DNA of 64,000 nt from positions 2,664,501 to 2,728,500 of the forward strand of contig NZ_CP045571.1 of the NCBI RefSeq assembly GCF_009662475.1, read 5' to 3'. A program made the translations under genes and the position numbers. Origin of the DNA: Acidithiobacillus thiooxidans ATCC 19377. Lineage in GTDB: Bacteria; Pseudomonadota; Gammaproteobacteria; Acidithiobacillales; Acidithiobacillaceae. Shown piece by piece: positions 1 through 8,936 of this stretch; the stretch's first letter is position 1; each line of letters opens with the position of its first letter. The notes under the pieces were generated by a model. The model was not told the DNA's origin. It searched no databases and worked only from the letters and a program-made list of their open reading frames with translations.

Positions 1-33
1 AGATTGGCGCTTACAAGGTGCGTTATCGTCATT

Positions 34-2553
34 TCAACGCTTTCTCTGGAACTGACTAATGAGGCTGCGCACTCGGTTCTCCAGATCCAAACGAACGGAA
101 GATCTGGGGTGATAGTGGTACACCCCTCCCTGAGAGGTTGGAGCCCCATTAATTAACAAGGCCTGTGGGCAACCAATTTCCGCCACCCCTTGTATGTGCT
201 CTTTAAAAGCCGACCGAGGGGTTTCACCGACGCGAATTACAGATACCAAGCGGTCGACCAACCGGGCGATAATCAGGCCATCAGACAGCACAGGAAACGG
301 TGGTGTATCTATGAGTACATAATCATACTCGGAACGAGCTTTATCAATTAGTTCAGCAAAACGCTCCTTGCCAATCAGCTCCACTGGACTATCGGGAGTT
401 TGACCAGAGGGTAAGCAAGTCAGCGGTACATCAAATCTAGTCATGACGCGCGTACAGTCCTCCAATTTTGCATTACCTGCCAGATATTCCGCTAATCCCG
501 GACTTTGTTTGCAATCAAATGCCGAATGTAACTGTGGATGCCTGAGATCAGCATCAATCAACAGTGCGCGTTTTCCGTCTTTCGCTAAAGCCACGGCCAA
601 CTGACTGACCACAGTTGTTTTTCCATCTCCCTGGAATGCCGAAGAAAACATCAATACCTTGCCTGCATTTCCCGCTCCGGAATCAAGATAAAGCTTCCCG
701 CGCAACAAACGCAACGCCTCTCCATATGTGGAACGAGGATCAGAAGGAACAATTGGCTTGATTTTTGCTGAATCGCCCACGCTCTGAAAGGCTTCATATT
801 CTGGTAATTTTCCAAATAGTGGTATCGAAGGATATCTACTCAGAATTCCTTCATCCGAATGAAACCCTTTGTGCAGGAGAAACCTCGCAAAGACTACAGC
901 GAGACCAAGGAGTAAACCCAAAAAAGCACCTATGAGAACAGCCTTAGAAGCCTTTGGTGAAACCGGAACACTATGGACTAATGCAGTATCTAATATGCGA
1001 TTTTTGGTAATCGTGCTCGCCCTACTGATGGCAGCTTCCTTCTGTTTTTCGAGCAGGAACATATACAATTTGCCTAACACTTCCGTGGATCGCGTGAGAG
1101 ACAGAACCTGTAAGGCTTCCCTAGGATATTGCCCCATCTTGCCCTTGTATTGTTCAATCGCGCCATCCAGCGACTTGAGTTGCTGTTGTGTTTGTACTTC
1201 CTGATTATGAATCACGCTGCTAATCGCAGATCTGATAGAGGCAATTTCCTTATCCAGTTGCTGAATTTCCGGGGCGCGGTCAGTGTACATGGTCGCCAAT
1301 GAAGCCTTGCGGTTTTGGGCAGTCACCAATTTTTCAGAAAGGCTATTGAGCACACTATCATTCAACGAAGTGACCAAATAAGAATCAACATGGCTTCCAC
1401 CTTTACCACTGAGTTCGGAAGACACTTGTTGAAGATTTTTTAGCTTTAGATCAAGAGCATTGCGTTGGCTTTCATAATTGGTCATCTGGGTGATCATCGC
1501 CTGAGCATTCGAAGTCACCGACAACAAGCCACTGTGACTCTGATAGCGAGCCAGTTTACCGTCCGCTGTTGCCAAAGCGGTTCGCACTTTTTCCAGTTGT
1601 CCATTCAAATAATCATAGGTAGATGACGCTTGACCCGTAGCCCATGCATGTGTTTGTTCCAGATAACTCAACATCAGGCTATTCAGGAACCTTTGGGATA
1701 CATAGGGATTGGGATTTTTGAAAGACAAATAGATCAAATAACTCAGCGTAGGTGTCCCACCATTATCCTTAATGTCTTGGCTTACCGAAATATTGCCAGC
1801 AAATTCCTTGTAAACAGCCAGAGGCGAGCTGACTGTCAAATGATAAATACTATTATTACCAGGAATGAACCCTTGAGCATCTGGTTTAATGATTATACGT
1901 AGGTTTGGGCTTACTGCAGGCTCATCAAGCACACCGTTCAATATCAAATTTTTATCATCGAAAATTTGATAGTGACCATCTTTAGTAAATTTCAGATCCA
2001 ATGACTTTCCATAGATATCAGGATTTACGGCTTTTGCAAGCGTAGCTCGCAAACCGGTTTTCTGATGTTCATAAATATTAAAGGAATGACCGCTAACCAG
2101 CCAATACCAAAAATGGACTACAGGACTCTGATCTGGATTTAAAATGGAAACATTTACTCCCGACCGCACGATGGCCCGTTCAACCACCTGGCGACTCTGC
2201 ATAATCTGGACCTGAGTCTCAAGGTTGGGGGCTTGAACCAGGCCAGGCACCAGTGACAGACCTTCCGTGGCAGCAGACACGGCTGCTTGATCCTTTTCTG
2301 CATTACCCAGATAGACAGAACCGGAAGACTCGAATACAGGCACCGAAAACAGGGTAATAAGAATGGCTAGAACAGCACCAACTCCGGCGAGTCCCAAGGG
2401 TAAACGCCAATGTCTTTTCAACGATCGAAGCAGTGCAGAAAGATCAATTTTTTCTCCTTCATCTCCCATACGTTCAGAGTTGTTGGCAATTGATGGCCGC
2501 CGTTGCAGATCGACGTTCTCGGACGGATGCATATTTTCAGTGTGATCAGTCAC
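34..2553 (-). CDS. wzc: Wzc-like polysaccharide co-polymerase / tyrosine autokinase
   Basis: Inner-membrane chain-length regulator and BY-kinase of Wzy-dependent exopolysaccharide export, 839 aa. An N-terminal Wzz-type segment begins with a membrane helix near residue 50. A long coiled-coil periplasmic region and a second helix near 540 follow. The cytoplasmic ATPase carries Walker A (FQGDGKTT, about 640), Walker A' (LLIDADLRHP, about 665) and Walker B-like VLIDTPP (about 748). The C-terminal tail has only a weak tyrosine cluster (YHYH), so autophosphorylation sites are few compared with E. coli Wzc. It lies 11 bp downstream of the wza-like gene and is surely co-transcribed with it. The family is firm; the exported polymer is unknown. 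Confidence 0.9.
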   Translation of the reverse strand: MTDHTENMHPSENVDLQRRPSIANNSERMGDEGEKIDLSALLRSLKRHWRLPLGLAGVGAVLAILITLFSVPVFESSGSVYLGNAEKDQAAVSAATEGLSLVPGLVQAPNLETQVQIMQSRQVVERAIVRSGVNVSILNPDQSPVVHFWYWLVSGHSFNIYEHQKTGLRATLAKAVNPDIYGKSLDLKFTKDGHYQIFDDKNLILNGVLDEPAVSPNLRIIIKPDAQGFIPGNNSIYHLTVSSPLAVYKEFAGNISVSQDIKDNGGTPTLSYLIYLSFKNPNPYVSQRFLNSLMLSYLEQTHAWATGQASSTYDYLNGQLEKVRTALATADGKLARYQSHSGLLSVTSNAQAMITQMTNYESQRNALDLKLKNLQQVSSELSGKGGSHVDSYLVTSLNDSVLNSLSEKLVTAQNRKASLATMYTDRAPEIQQLDKEIASIRSAISSVIHNQEVQTQQQLKSLDGAIEQYKGKMGQYPREALQVLSLTRSTEVLGKLYMFLLEKQKEAAISRASTITKNRILDTALVHSVPVSPKASKAVLIGAFLGLLLGLAVVFARFLLHKGFHSDEGILSRYPSIPLFGKLPEYEAFQSVGDSAKIKPIVPSDPRSTYGEALRLLRGKLYLDSGAGNAGKVLMFSSAFQGDGKTTVVSQLAVALAKDGKRALLIDADLRHPQLHSAFDCKQSPGLAEYLAGNAKLEDCTRVMTRFDVPLTCLPSGQTPDSPVELIGKERFAELIDKARSEYDYVLIDTPPFPVLSDGLIIARLVDRLVSVIRVGETPRSAFKEHIQGVAEIGCPQALLINGAPTSQGGVYHYHPRSSVRLDLENRVRSLISQFQRKR

Positions 2554-2564
2554 GGTATCTATTC

Positions 2565-3632
2565 CTAATTATTGGATTGAGACAAATACTTAATGGATAC
2601 AAAAGGATTCAATATCCCTGATATGGCTTGCAATGATGGTAAAATTTGCTGTATTACCTGATTCCAATTGCTGACAACCGTTTGCGGCACAAATACTACA
2701 TCACCTGATTTCAGAAAAAATGGCGCAGCCTTCCCTTGAAGAATGGCTTGTGCATTGACTGTAATCAATTCTCCGCTGGCACCTTCCGAACGAATAATAC
2801 GGATATCACTGAGCTGTGCGTTGGTAAGGGATGTAGTGTCCATGCCCGCTGAAGACAGTGCCTGCAACAATCCCAAGCGCCCATCTACAAAAGGCACAGG
2901 ACCTGGCTTGTTTACCGCCCCGAATACAAATGCCCTCATTGTGGCAACGCTGGGTACAACTACCGTGTCGCCACTTTCCAAGGGTATATTCTGGTTCAAA
3001 TTGCCATCTCTGAGTAGCTGATGGAAGTTGACCGGCAATTTCTTACCGTTTTGTACGATATAAGCCCCACGCAAATCGGCCTCTGGTAGATTCACTGTGC
3101 CACCCAAAGCCATGGCATCCAGCAGGCTCAGATTTCTATCAGAAAATTTCAGACCGGGCGCAGTAAATTCACCGAGCAAGTAATAGCGAATGCTATGCGC
3201 AACTTGAAGCTGAACAGTCACATCTGGATGGATAATGTATTTGGCATACATTCTGGTAAGTTTCTGCTGCAGCTGGGCAGTTGTCAGTCCTGCTACATGA
3301 ATCAGACCGAGTTCAGGTAATTGGATGTTCCCTTGATTCGTCACCAAAGCACCAGGGATTCCCGTACCATTTGTCACACCTGCAGCGGAAAGCATTGGGT
3401 GCAGATAAACCGAGACCGATACCACATCTCCGGCGCCCAAATGATAAGCTATGTCAGGATGAAGCATTTTTTTAATCGTACTGGCGGGCAAGGATTCGGG
3501 TTTAACCGCAATTACCGGACTGGGCAGCCTCTTTGTAGAGACTGCATGATCAGCGGAGAAAGTCGAAGCGCAACCCGCAAGTAAAATTGGTACACCAGCA
3601 ACCACCAGCAACAACTTTAATCTGTTGATCAT
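2565..3632 (-). CDS. wza: Wza-like outer-membrane polysaccharide export lipoprotein
   Basis: Outer-membrane polysaccharide translocon component, 355 aa. The start has a lipoprotein signal peptide ending in the lipobox LLAGC (Cys at residue 21). A Poly_export domain (about 60-160) follows, then two SLBB-type repeats (about 165-320). The C-terminus is consistent with the membrane-anchoring segment of Wza. It is the first gene of a leftward wza-wzc operon. A -24/-12 promoter candidate lies about 130 bp upstream, so an RpoN-dependent transcript with a leader of about 118 nt is plausible. Function is well supported by family and neighbour; the substrate polymer is not determined. Confidence 0.9.
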   Translation of the reverse strand: MINRLKLLLVVAGVPILLAGCASTFSADHAVSTKRLPSPVIAVKPESLPASTIKKMLHPDIAYHLGAGDVVSVSVYLHPMLSAAGVTNGTGIPGALVTNQGNIQLPELGLIHVAGLTTAQLQQKLTRMYAKYIIHPDVTVQLQVAHSIRYYLLGEFTAPGLKFSDRNLSLLDAMALGGTVNLPEADLRGAYIVQNGKKLPVNFHQLLRDGNLNQNIPLESGDTVVVPSVATMRAFVFGAVNKPGPVPFVDGRLGLLQALSSAGMDTTSLTNAQLSDIRIIRSEGASGELITVNAQAILQGKAAPFFLKSGDVVFVPQTVVSNWNQVIQQILPSLQAISGILNPFVSIKYLSQSNN

Positions 3633-3760
3633 GTAGAATAATCCTTAAGTACTAACGATACGTTATCAACTTGCCTGCATCTCAGCTAAGACCTACAACC
3701 CAGACATACAAAAGCAATAGCAAAAAAACAGCGATCACAAACAACCATAGCGCTTACAAA

Positions 3761-3775
3761 GCAAAAATCATACCA
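3761..3775 (-). promoter_or_regulatory. candidate sigma-54 (-24/-12) promoter for wza-wzc
   Basis: Read on the minus strand this is TGGTATGATTTTTGC followed by T. The invariant GG (-24) and GC (-12) have the canonical 10-bp spacing. It matches most of the RpoN consensus TGGCACG-N4-TTGCW. The predicted start is near 3750, giving a leader of about 118 nt before the ATG at 3632. Confidence 0.55.
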
Positions 3776-4180
3776 ATATATAGGAATCCATATCAAGAAG
3801 CGTAAAAAATATATATCATATTATAAAACAATAATTTGAAAATTTTAGTTCTGGCAAATTGAATCCCGCACACTATATTCAAGACGAGGGAAAAGGTCTT
3901 ATAACAAACAAAATTAAAATTATGTATCGCATAGCTTACAAATCGAAAACAATAACTCACAACCGGTAGCTTCTCTGCTCGGATCCTCATTGAATAAAAA
4001 TCTATTCATCTATCCTCCGGGTAAACTGAACAAATCGGCCTTGAAAGTCAAGAAGATATCATTTATACATACGTAGTAACTGACATCAGCAAGCAAGAGA
4101 AGGGCAAGGACCTGCAATTCTGGCGTTCACAAACGGTATAACAATGAACGTATTCTAAATAAAATTCTAACTTTACAGAA

Positions 4181-4190
4181 TGTTGCAACA
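4181..4190. promoter_or_regulatory. palindrome TGTTGCAACA, possible enhancer-binding site
   Basis: This is a perfect 10-bp palindrome in the AT-rich region between the two divergent -24/-12 motifs, about 110 bp upstream of the rightward one. That is a usual distance for an RpoN activator site. A related half-site (TGTTACAA) lies near 4216. Assignment as an activator site is inference. The rest of 3633-4405 is AT-rich and I see no convincing gene in it. Confidence 0.25.
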
Positions 4191-4297
4191 ATCTCAAGAC
4201 AAAAATCACTATTATATGTTACAAAAATAATACAACTCTATGAAGCCTTCTAAAGTGTTATATTTTTTAACAGCATGTTTTTATTATATTAATTTTT

Positions 4298-4312
4298 TGG
4301 CACGTTAAATGC
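4298..4312 (+). promoter_or_regulatory. candidate sigma-54 (-24/-12) promoter for the EPS synthesis genes
   Basis: TGGCACGTTAAATGC has a perfect -24 block (TGGCACG) and a -12 GC at the canonical spacing, followed by T. The predicted start near 4324 leaves a leader of about 82 nt before the ATG at 4406. It is divergent from the -24/-12 motif of wza. Confidence 0.6.
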
Positions 4313-4405
4313 TTATATTCCTGCCTAGATAGGCTTTTATTCATCACACTGGCCGTATTCAATCATTGCAAACTTAGTAATTTTAAAAATATTTGGAGAA
4401 TGATA

Positions 4406-5512
4406 ATGACAACTTCAGGTCGCTTAACCGTTGAATATGAACACCTTAATGAATTTTTCGATGCCAAGAATGTTCTAGTTACTGGCGGCTTCGGCTTCGT
4501 TGGTGGTCATGTAACAAAACGTCTTGTGGATCTGGGTGCCAACGTGACAGTGGTCGATATCAATACAGATCCCCAAAGAGATTCAATCATGAACTGCGCT
4601 TCTATGGATCTTCGTTCCAAAGTACTCGTCCAGAAAGCGGATGTAGTTGATGTTAACGCCATGAAGGAAATCATTCATGAAGGCCGTTTCCACTTCATTT
4701 TTCATTTTGCCGCGTACGCTACAGTGATTGAAAAAGCAGTAAGCGCGCCTTACGACACCATCATGGCTAATACTATGGGCTGGGTAAATGTACTTGAAGC
4801 CTGCCGGACAGCTAATCATAAGCCAAATATGATTTTCCTCTCCTCTACAGATAAAGTTTATGGAGAGATGGAGGGCGATTCCTACACTGAACATTTAACT
4901 CCGCTCCGAGGCATCGGCGTGTATGATTCAGCAAAACTTGCCGCAGATGTATTTTCGAGGACTTATCACGAAGCCTTTGGCTTGCCGACAGTCACTCTAC
5001 GCATGTGTAATATATATGGTCCCTATGATTTCAACATGGGTTACCGACTTCTACCCAAGGCCATGGCCAATATATTTGGAAATTCCGAGCCGACAGCTCC
5101 GGAACTTTATTTCGATGCCATTGAACACCATCGCGACTATTTGTATGTAGACGATCTGGTGACTGCCATCCTGTTACTGGCGCATGGTAAAAAATGTCGT
5201 GGCGAAGTCTACAATCTTTCTGCTGGAACCTATCTGCCTACCCCACAAATGCTGAAAACCATCGTCGAGCAGGCCGTGCAAGTGGAAAAAGAATTCGACA
5301 GTGACCGGGCTGAAAAAATCCTGAATAATGGTATATCCATACACGTACGCAGCACTGGCGCTACGGTACATGCCATTACCAAGCAACATCTTAATGGAAG
5401 CAAGATTGAAGATGCTACAGGTTTCAGGTCACAAGCTGATTTTCTGAGTTCGTTGCGCGAGACCATTCGCTTTTACCGAAATTATCTTAAAACCAAGAAT
5501 GAAGGTTGCTGA
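4406..5512 (+). CDS. NAD-dependent nucleotide-sugar epimerase/dehydratase (SDR)
   Basis: Extended short-chain dehydrogenase of 368 aa that modifies an NDP-sugar for the exopolysaccharide. The Rossmann motif TGGFGFVG is near residues 24-31. The Ser-Thr active-site strand SSTDKVYG is followed by the catalytic YDSAK (Tyr about 173). The fold resembles GDP-mannose or CDP-glucose 4,6-dehydratases, but the exact substrate cannot be read. The start is set at 4406 rather than the ATG at 4400, because GGAG at 4395-4398 is then 7 nt away. It is the first gene of the rightward EPS operon, behind the sigma-54-like promoter, and ends a few bases before the next SDR start. Confidence 0.85.
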   Translation: MTTSGRLTVEYEHLNEFFDAKNVLVTGGFGFVGGHVTKRLVDLGANVTVVDINTDPQRDSIMNCASMDLRSKVLVQKADVVDVNAMKEIIHEGRFHFIFHFAAYATVIEKAVSAPYDTIMANTMGWVNVLEACRTANHKPNMIFLSSTDKVYGEMEGDSYTEHLTPLRGIGVYDSAKLAADVFSRTYHEAFGLPTVTLRMCNIYGPYDFNMGYRLLPKAMANIFGNSEPTAPELYFDAIEHHRDYLYVDDLVTAILLLAHGKKCRGEVYNLSAGTYLPTPQMLKTIVEQAVQVEKEFDSDRAEKILNNGISIHVRSTGATVHAITKQHLNGSKIEDATGFRSQADFLSSLRETIRFYRNYLKTKNEGC

Positions 5513-5513
5513 T

Positions 5514-6497
5514 ATGAATCCATTCTGGAGTGGGCGCCCCTGCCTCGTCACTGGGGGGGCCGGGTTTGGCGGTTCCCATCTTTGTGAGCATCTCCTGAAT
5601 TTAGGAGCCCTAGTATATGTGCTTGACCGTTGGTTACCCACCAACTCATATCTTGTCCTCACAGACATGATATCGAAGGTCAATTATATTCAAGGCGACA
5701 TCAGAGACATGGATTTGCTTCGCTTAACCTTGGAACGCTTTGAGATAAACACGGTTTTTCATCTTGCAGCGCAGCCTATCGTTCCTATCAGCAACATCCT
5801 TCCACAGGAGACCTTCAGCATCAACGCTCAAGGCACATATACAATCCTGGAAGCTGTAAGAACAGTAAGCTGCACTGAACGACTTGTTTTTGCATCAAGT
5901 GGGGCCTATTACGGAGCCACATCAACCGATAATGCCATTCTGGAAAATCACCCACCGCTACCAGCCACCAACATTTATGCGCCTTCAAAGGTAGCAGGTG
6001 ATGTGGCGGTTAGAACGTACGCACATGTATATGGTATGAAAACTGCTGCGTGCCGTTTTATGAATACATATGGCCCAGGCGATAGTAATTTCAGCCGAAT
6101 AATCCCCCGCGCGATTAAAAACATGATAACCGCTGCACCCTATGACTTTGGATCACGCGACGATGGCAGTTCGCGAATTGACTGTCTTTACATCGGTGAC
6201 ATGTCACACGCCTACACTAGTGTTGCCGAAAATCTGGAAACAATTGCTGGCGAAGCTTTTAATTTCGGGACAGGTGTACCCACTGCTCTGAAGGAACTCA
6301 CTAACAAGGCCTCTCAGGCTTACGACGGAAAAAAAAGAACACCTATATTTTCCGGTCCTATCAAGTCTGTTCCATCCATTAAGTATCTCGACATCAGCAA
6401 ATCGCGACAGAAACTTGACTGGTATCCCAAAACAGCGCTTACAGAGGGTCTGGAGAAAACCATACATTGGTACCAGAAACACTGGGATAATTTTTAA
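5514..6497 (+). CDS. NAD-dependent epimerase/dehydratase (SDR)
   Basis: Second extended SDR of the operon, 327 aa. The cofactor motif TGGAGFGGSH lies at the N-terminus, ASSGAYYG precedes the active site, and the catalytic YAPSK is near residue 154. An in-frame ATG at 5499 lies inside the previous gene and has no ribosome site. The ATG at 5514 follows AAGG by 8 nt and is preferred. With the preceding SDR it probably forms a two-step route to a deoxy- or epimerised NDP-sugar, such as 4,6-dehydratase then reductase or epimerase. That order is inference. Confidence 0.85.
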   Translation: MNPFWSGRPCLVTGGAGFGGSHLCEHLLNLGALVYVLDRWLPTNSYLVLTDMISKVNYIQGDIRDMDLLRLTLERFEINTVFHLAAQPIVPISNILPQETFSINAQGTYTILEAVRTVSCTERLVFASSGAYYGATSTDNAILENHPPLPATNIYAPSKVAGDVAVRTYAHVYGMKTAACRFMNTYGPGDSNFSRIIPRAIKNMITAAPYDFGSRDDGSSRIDCLYIGDMSHAYTSVAENLETIAGEAFNFGTGVPTALKELTNKASQAYDGKKRTPIFSGPIKSVPSIKYLDISKSRQKLDWYPKTALTEGLEKTIHWYQKHWDNF

Positions 6498-6509
6498 TCT
6501 GGAAAAATA

Positions 6510-7652
6510 ATGACCTATAATATACGAACACTACAACTGGGTTCATCATGGTTCCCTGAACATTCTGGGGGACTCGAAAGATATTATTTTGATTTGATCC
6601 AGCATCTAATAAACCAAAACATTCAAAGTCGTGGTCTCGTAATTGGAACAAATGCAGTAGAAAAAAGCACCAACAATCGGGTCAGCGCTTTTTCACAAAA
6701 AAATTTACCACTTTTGCAAAGATTGTACAATGCTCGCATTGCAACAAAAAAATTAATCAACGAGTTTAATCCAGATCTTGTTTGTGTCCATTTTGCCTTA
6801 TATGGTTTTCCTGCCGCTGATTTACTTTCCCGACAGGCTCTGGTGGTCCACTTCCATGGGCCATGGGCTCAAGAAACAGCAGTGGAAAATGGAAAAAACA
6901 GATCTGCTATAAAATATTATATTGAAAAAAAAGTTTACCGCAAAGCAAACCAATTAATTGTTCTTTCAGAAGCATTCAAGGAGATTTTGATAAAAGATTA
7001 TCGAATTCCGGTTGATAAAATTTCTGTCGTACCCGGTGCTATTGACACTGAAAAATTCAATATATCCATTGGTAAGGTAGAAGCTCGGAAAAAACTGGGA
7101 TGGCCCACTGATAGACCTACCCTCTTCGTTGTCCGTCGTCTTTCCAGACGGATGGGGCTGGAAAATCTTCTAATAGCATTAAAAGACGTCCGTAAAAAGT
7201 TTCCTGATGTACTCCTGATGCTTGCAGGCAAAGGCAATATGGCCAATGAGCTTGCTAAAAGTGCTGATGAGATGGGCTTGAAAAACAATATTCGCTTTCT
7301 CGGCTTCGTACCAGATGATAAACTTTCAATGGCTTATCGTGCTGCAGACTTCACTGTTGTTCCCAGCACTTCTTTAGAGGGATTTGGTCTCATAACGGCA
7401 GAATCCATGGCAACTGGCACACCTGTACTGGTTACCCCAGTAGGGGGGTTACCAGAAATCATAAAACCTTTCAATCCTGAATGGATAACCAGAGATATCG
7501 GGAGCAAAGCAATATCTGAATCAATTATTAGCATTTTATCCGGGACAACAAAAATGCCTTCGCCTGAGTCTTGCCAAGTCTATGCAAATCGTTACGATTG
7601 GAAAGCAGTTACTCCGAAGATTTCTGCAATTTATCGGGAGGCAATGTCATGA
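6510..7652 (+). CDS. glycosyltransferase family 4
   Basis: GT-B fold retaining glycosyltransferase of 380 aa for assembly of the lipid-linked EPS repeat unit at the cytoplasmic membrane. The N-terminal acceptor domain contains a glycine-rich SGGLERYY segment. The C-terminal Glycos_transf_1 domain carries the E-x7-E type donor motif around EGFGLITAES (about residue 290). It starts 12 bp after the upstream SDR. Its stop overlaps the start of the next glycosyltransferase (ATGA at 7649-7652), so the two are translationally coupled. The donor sugar is unknown. The gene is visibly more AT-rich than the housekeeping genes downstream, as is common in polysaccharide loci. Confidence 0.9.
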   Translation: MTYNIRTLQLGSSWFPEHSGGLERYYFDLIQHLINQNIQSRGLVIGTNAVEKSTNNRVSAFSQKNLPLLQRLYNARIATKKLINEFNPDLVCVHFALYGFPAADLLSRQALVVHFHGPWAQETAVENGKNRSAIKYYIEKKVYRKANQLIVLSEAFKEILIKDYRIPVDKISVVPGAIDTEKFNISIGKVEARKKLGWPTDRPTLFVVRRLSRRMGLENLLIALKDVRKKFPDVLLMLAGKGNMANELAKSADEMGLKNNIRFLGFVPDDKLSMAYRAADFTVVPSTSLEGFGLITAESMATGTPVLVTPVGGLPEIIKPFNPEWITRDIGSKAISESIISILSGTTKMPSPESCQVYANRYDWKAVTPKISAIYREAMS

Positions 7653-8818
7653 ATATTTTATTCGTTGATCAAACAGCAAAACTTAGTGGTGGTGAATTAG
7701 CGCTTTTGGACATTGTTACACCATATAAAGATGGTAGCAAAGTTATTTTATTTGAAGATGGTCCACTCCGCGCTGAACTCGTAAAACGTCAGGTTAAAGT
7801 TGAAATAATTATTCCAAATGGCGCCCTTAATAATATTCGTAGGGGTTCTCGTATTCCCATGGCAAGCATCACTTCATTGGTTCGTCTAGCCAGAAGCGTA
7901 GCTCAGGAAGCAAAAAATTTCGATTTTATCTTTGCTAACTCACAAAAGGCTGGTCTTATCTCTGTTCTTGCTGGACAATTAGCGTCCAAACCTGTCGTCT
8001 GGTACTTGCATGATATTTTGAATTCCGAGCATTTTGGCAAGGCTCAATTGCTGGCCGCTCGATATACCGCAAGGAAGTCTACGCAAATTTTGGTCAACTC
8101 GAAGTCAACAAAAGAAGCTCTCCAGATTTTGACTGGTCGTAACGATAATACTCATTTAATTTATAATGCTTTTAATACGAAACCATTTGTCCAAACTGCT
8201 AATTCTCAGGAAAACCAGCGTGAGGCCTTAGGCTTTGATAGTCGGCCTCTGGTTGGTGTTTTTGGCAGACTATCCCCCTGGAAAGGGCAGGATGTATTCT
8301 TGAGGACGCTTGCTATGATGCCGGCAGTACACGGCTTGATTGTTGGCAGCCCCATGTTCGGAGAGGATGCTTACGCTCAACATCTGGAACAGGAAATCAA
8401 AACTCTTGGCCTGGAAAACAGAGTAAAGCTGCTCGGCTTTCGGAGTGATATCCCTGAACTTATGAAGACTTGCGATATAATCGCACACACGTCTATTGCA
8501 CCTGAGCCTTTTGGTCGCGTAATCGTTGAAGGTATGCTTTCCGGAAGGCCGGTAGTTGCCAGCAAATCCGGGGGGCCCAATGAAATCATAGAAAATGGCG
8601 TCACGGGAATGCTCTATACCCCGGGCGATTCTCAGGCTCTGCAATCTGTTCTTTCTGAGATCATTAATGAACCAGAACAGGCTTTGCTGATGGCGCAACG
8701 TGGCAGGGAAACAGCTCTCAACCGGTTTTCCCTTGACAATATGCACAAACGTCTGGATGACATCATCACTGTTTGTTTTAACCAGCAAAAAACGACCCTT
8801 TGTGGAGAATCTGTCTAG
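7649..8818 (+). CDS. glycosyltransferase family 4
   Basis: Second GT-B glycosyltransferase, 389 aa. The N-terminus has the SGGELALLD glycine-rich loop. The C-terminal domain has EPFGRVIVEGMLSGRPVV, the E-x7-E donor-binding motif near residue 286. An upstream in-frame extension to 7571 runs inside the previous gene and is rejected. The ATG at 7649 overlaps the previous stop and is preceded by GGGAGGC. The product should add another sugar to the same repeat unit; sugar and linkage are not predictable. Confidence 0.9.
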   Translation: MNILFVDQTAKLSGGELALLDIVTPYKDGSKVILFEDGPLRAELVKRQVKVEIIIPNGALNNIRRGSRIPMASITSLVRLARSVAQEAKNFDFIFANSQKAGLISVLAGQLASKPVVWYLHDILNSEHFGKAQLLAARYTARKSTQILVNSKSTKEALQILTGRNDNTHLIYNAFNTKPFVQTANSQENQREALGFDSRPLVGVFGRLSPWKGQDVFLRTLAMMPAVHGLIVGSPMFGEDAYAQHLEQEIKTLGLENRVKLLGFRSDIPELMKTCDIIAHTSIAPEPFGRVIVEGMLSGRPVVASKSGGPNEIIENGVTGMLYTPGDSQALQSVLSEIINEPEQALLMAQRGRETALNRFSLDNMHKRLDDIITVCFNQQKTTLCGESV

Positions 8819-8936
8819 TTTCCGCAGAAGATATCATCATTGCTCTCGATAGTCGTCACAGGATATGCTGGTTCTCAGGTTTTCTCTGCGGCTTGCCTAT
8901 CGGGAATTGTCCATGCCGAAGCTCGGAGAATGAACA

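Noticed and set aside
3793..3990. A 65-aa frame in the EPS intergenic region
   Set aside because: AT-rich, no ribosome site, and it lies between divergent promoters.
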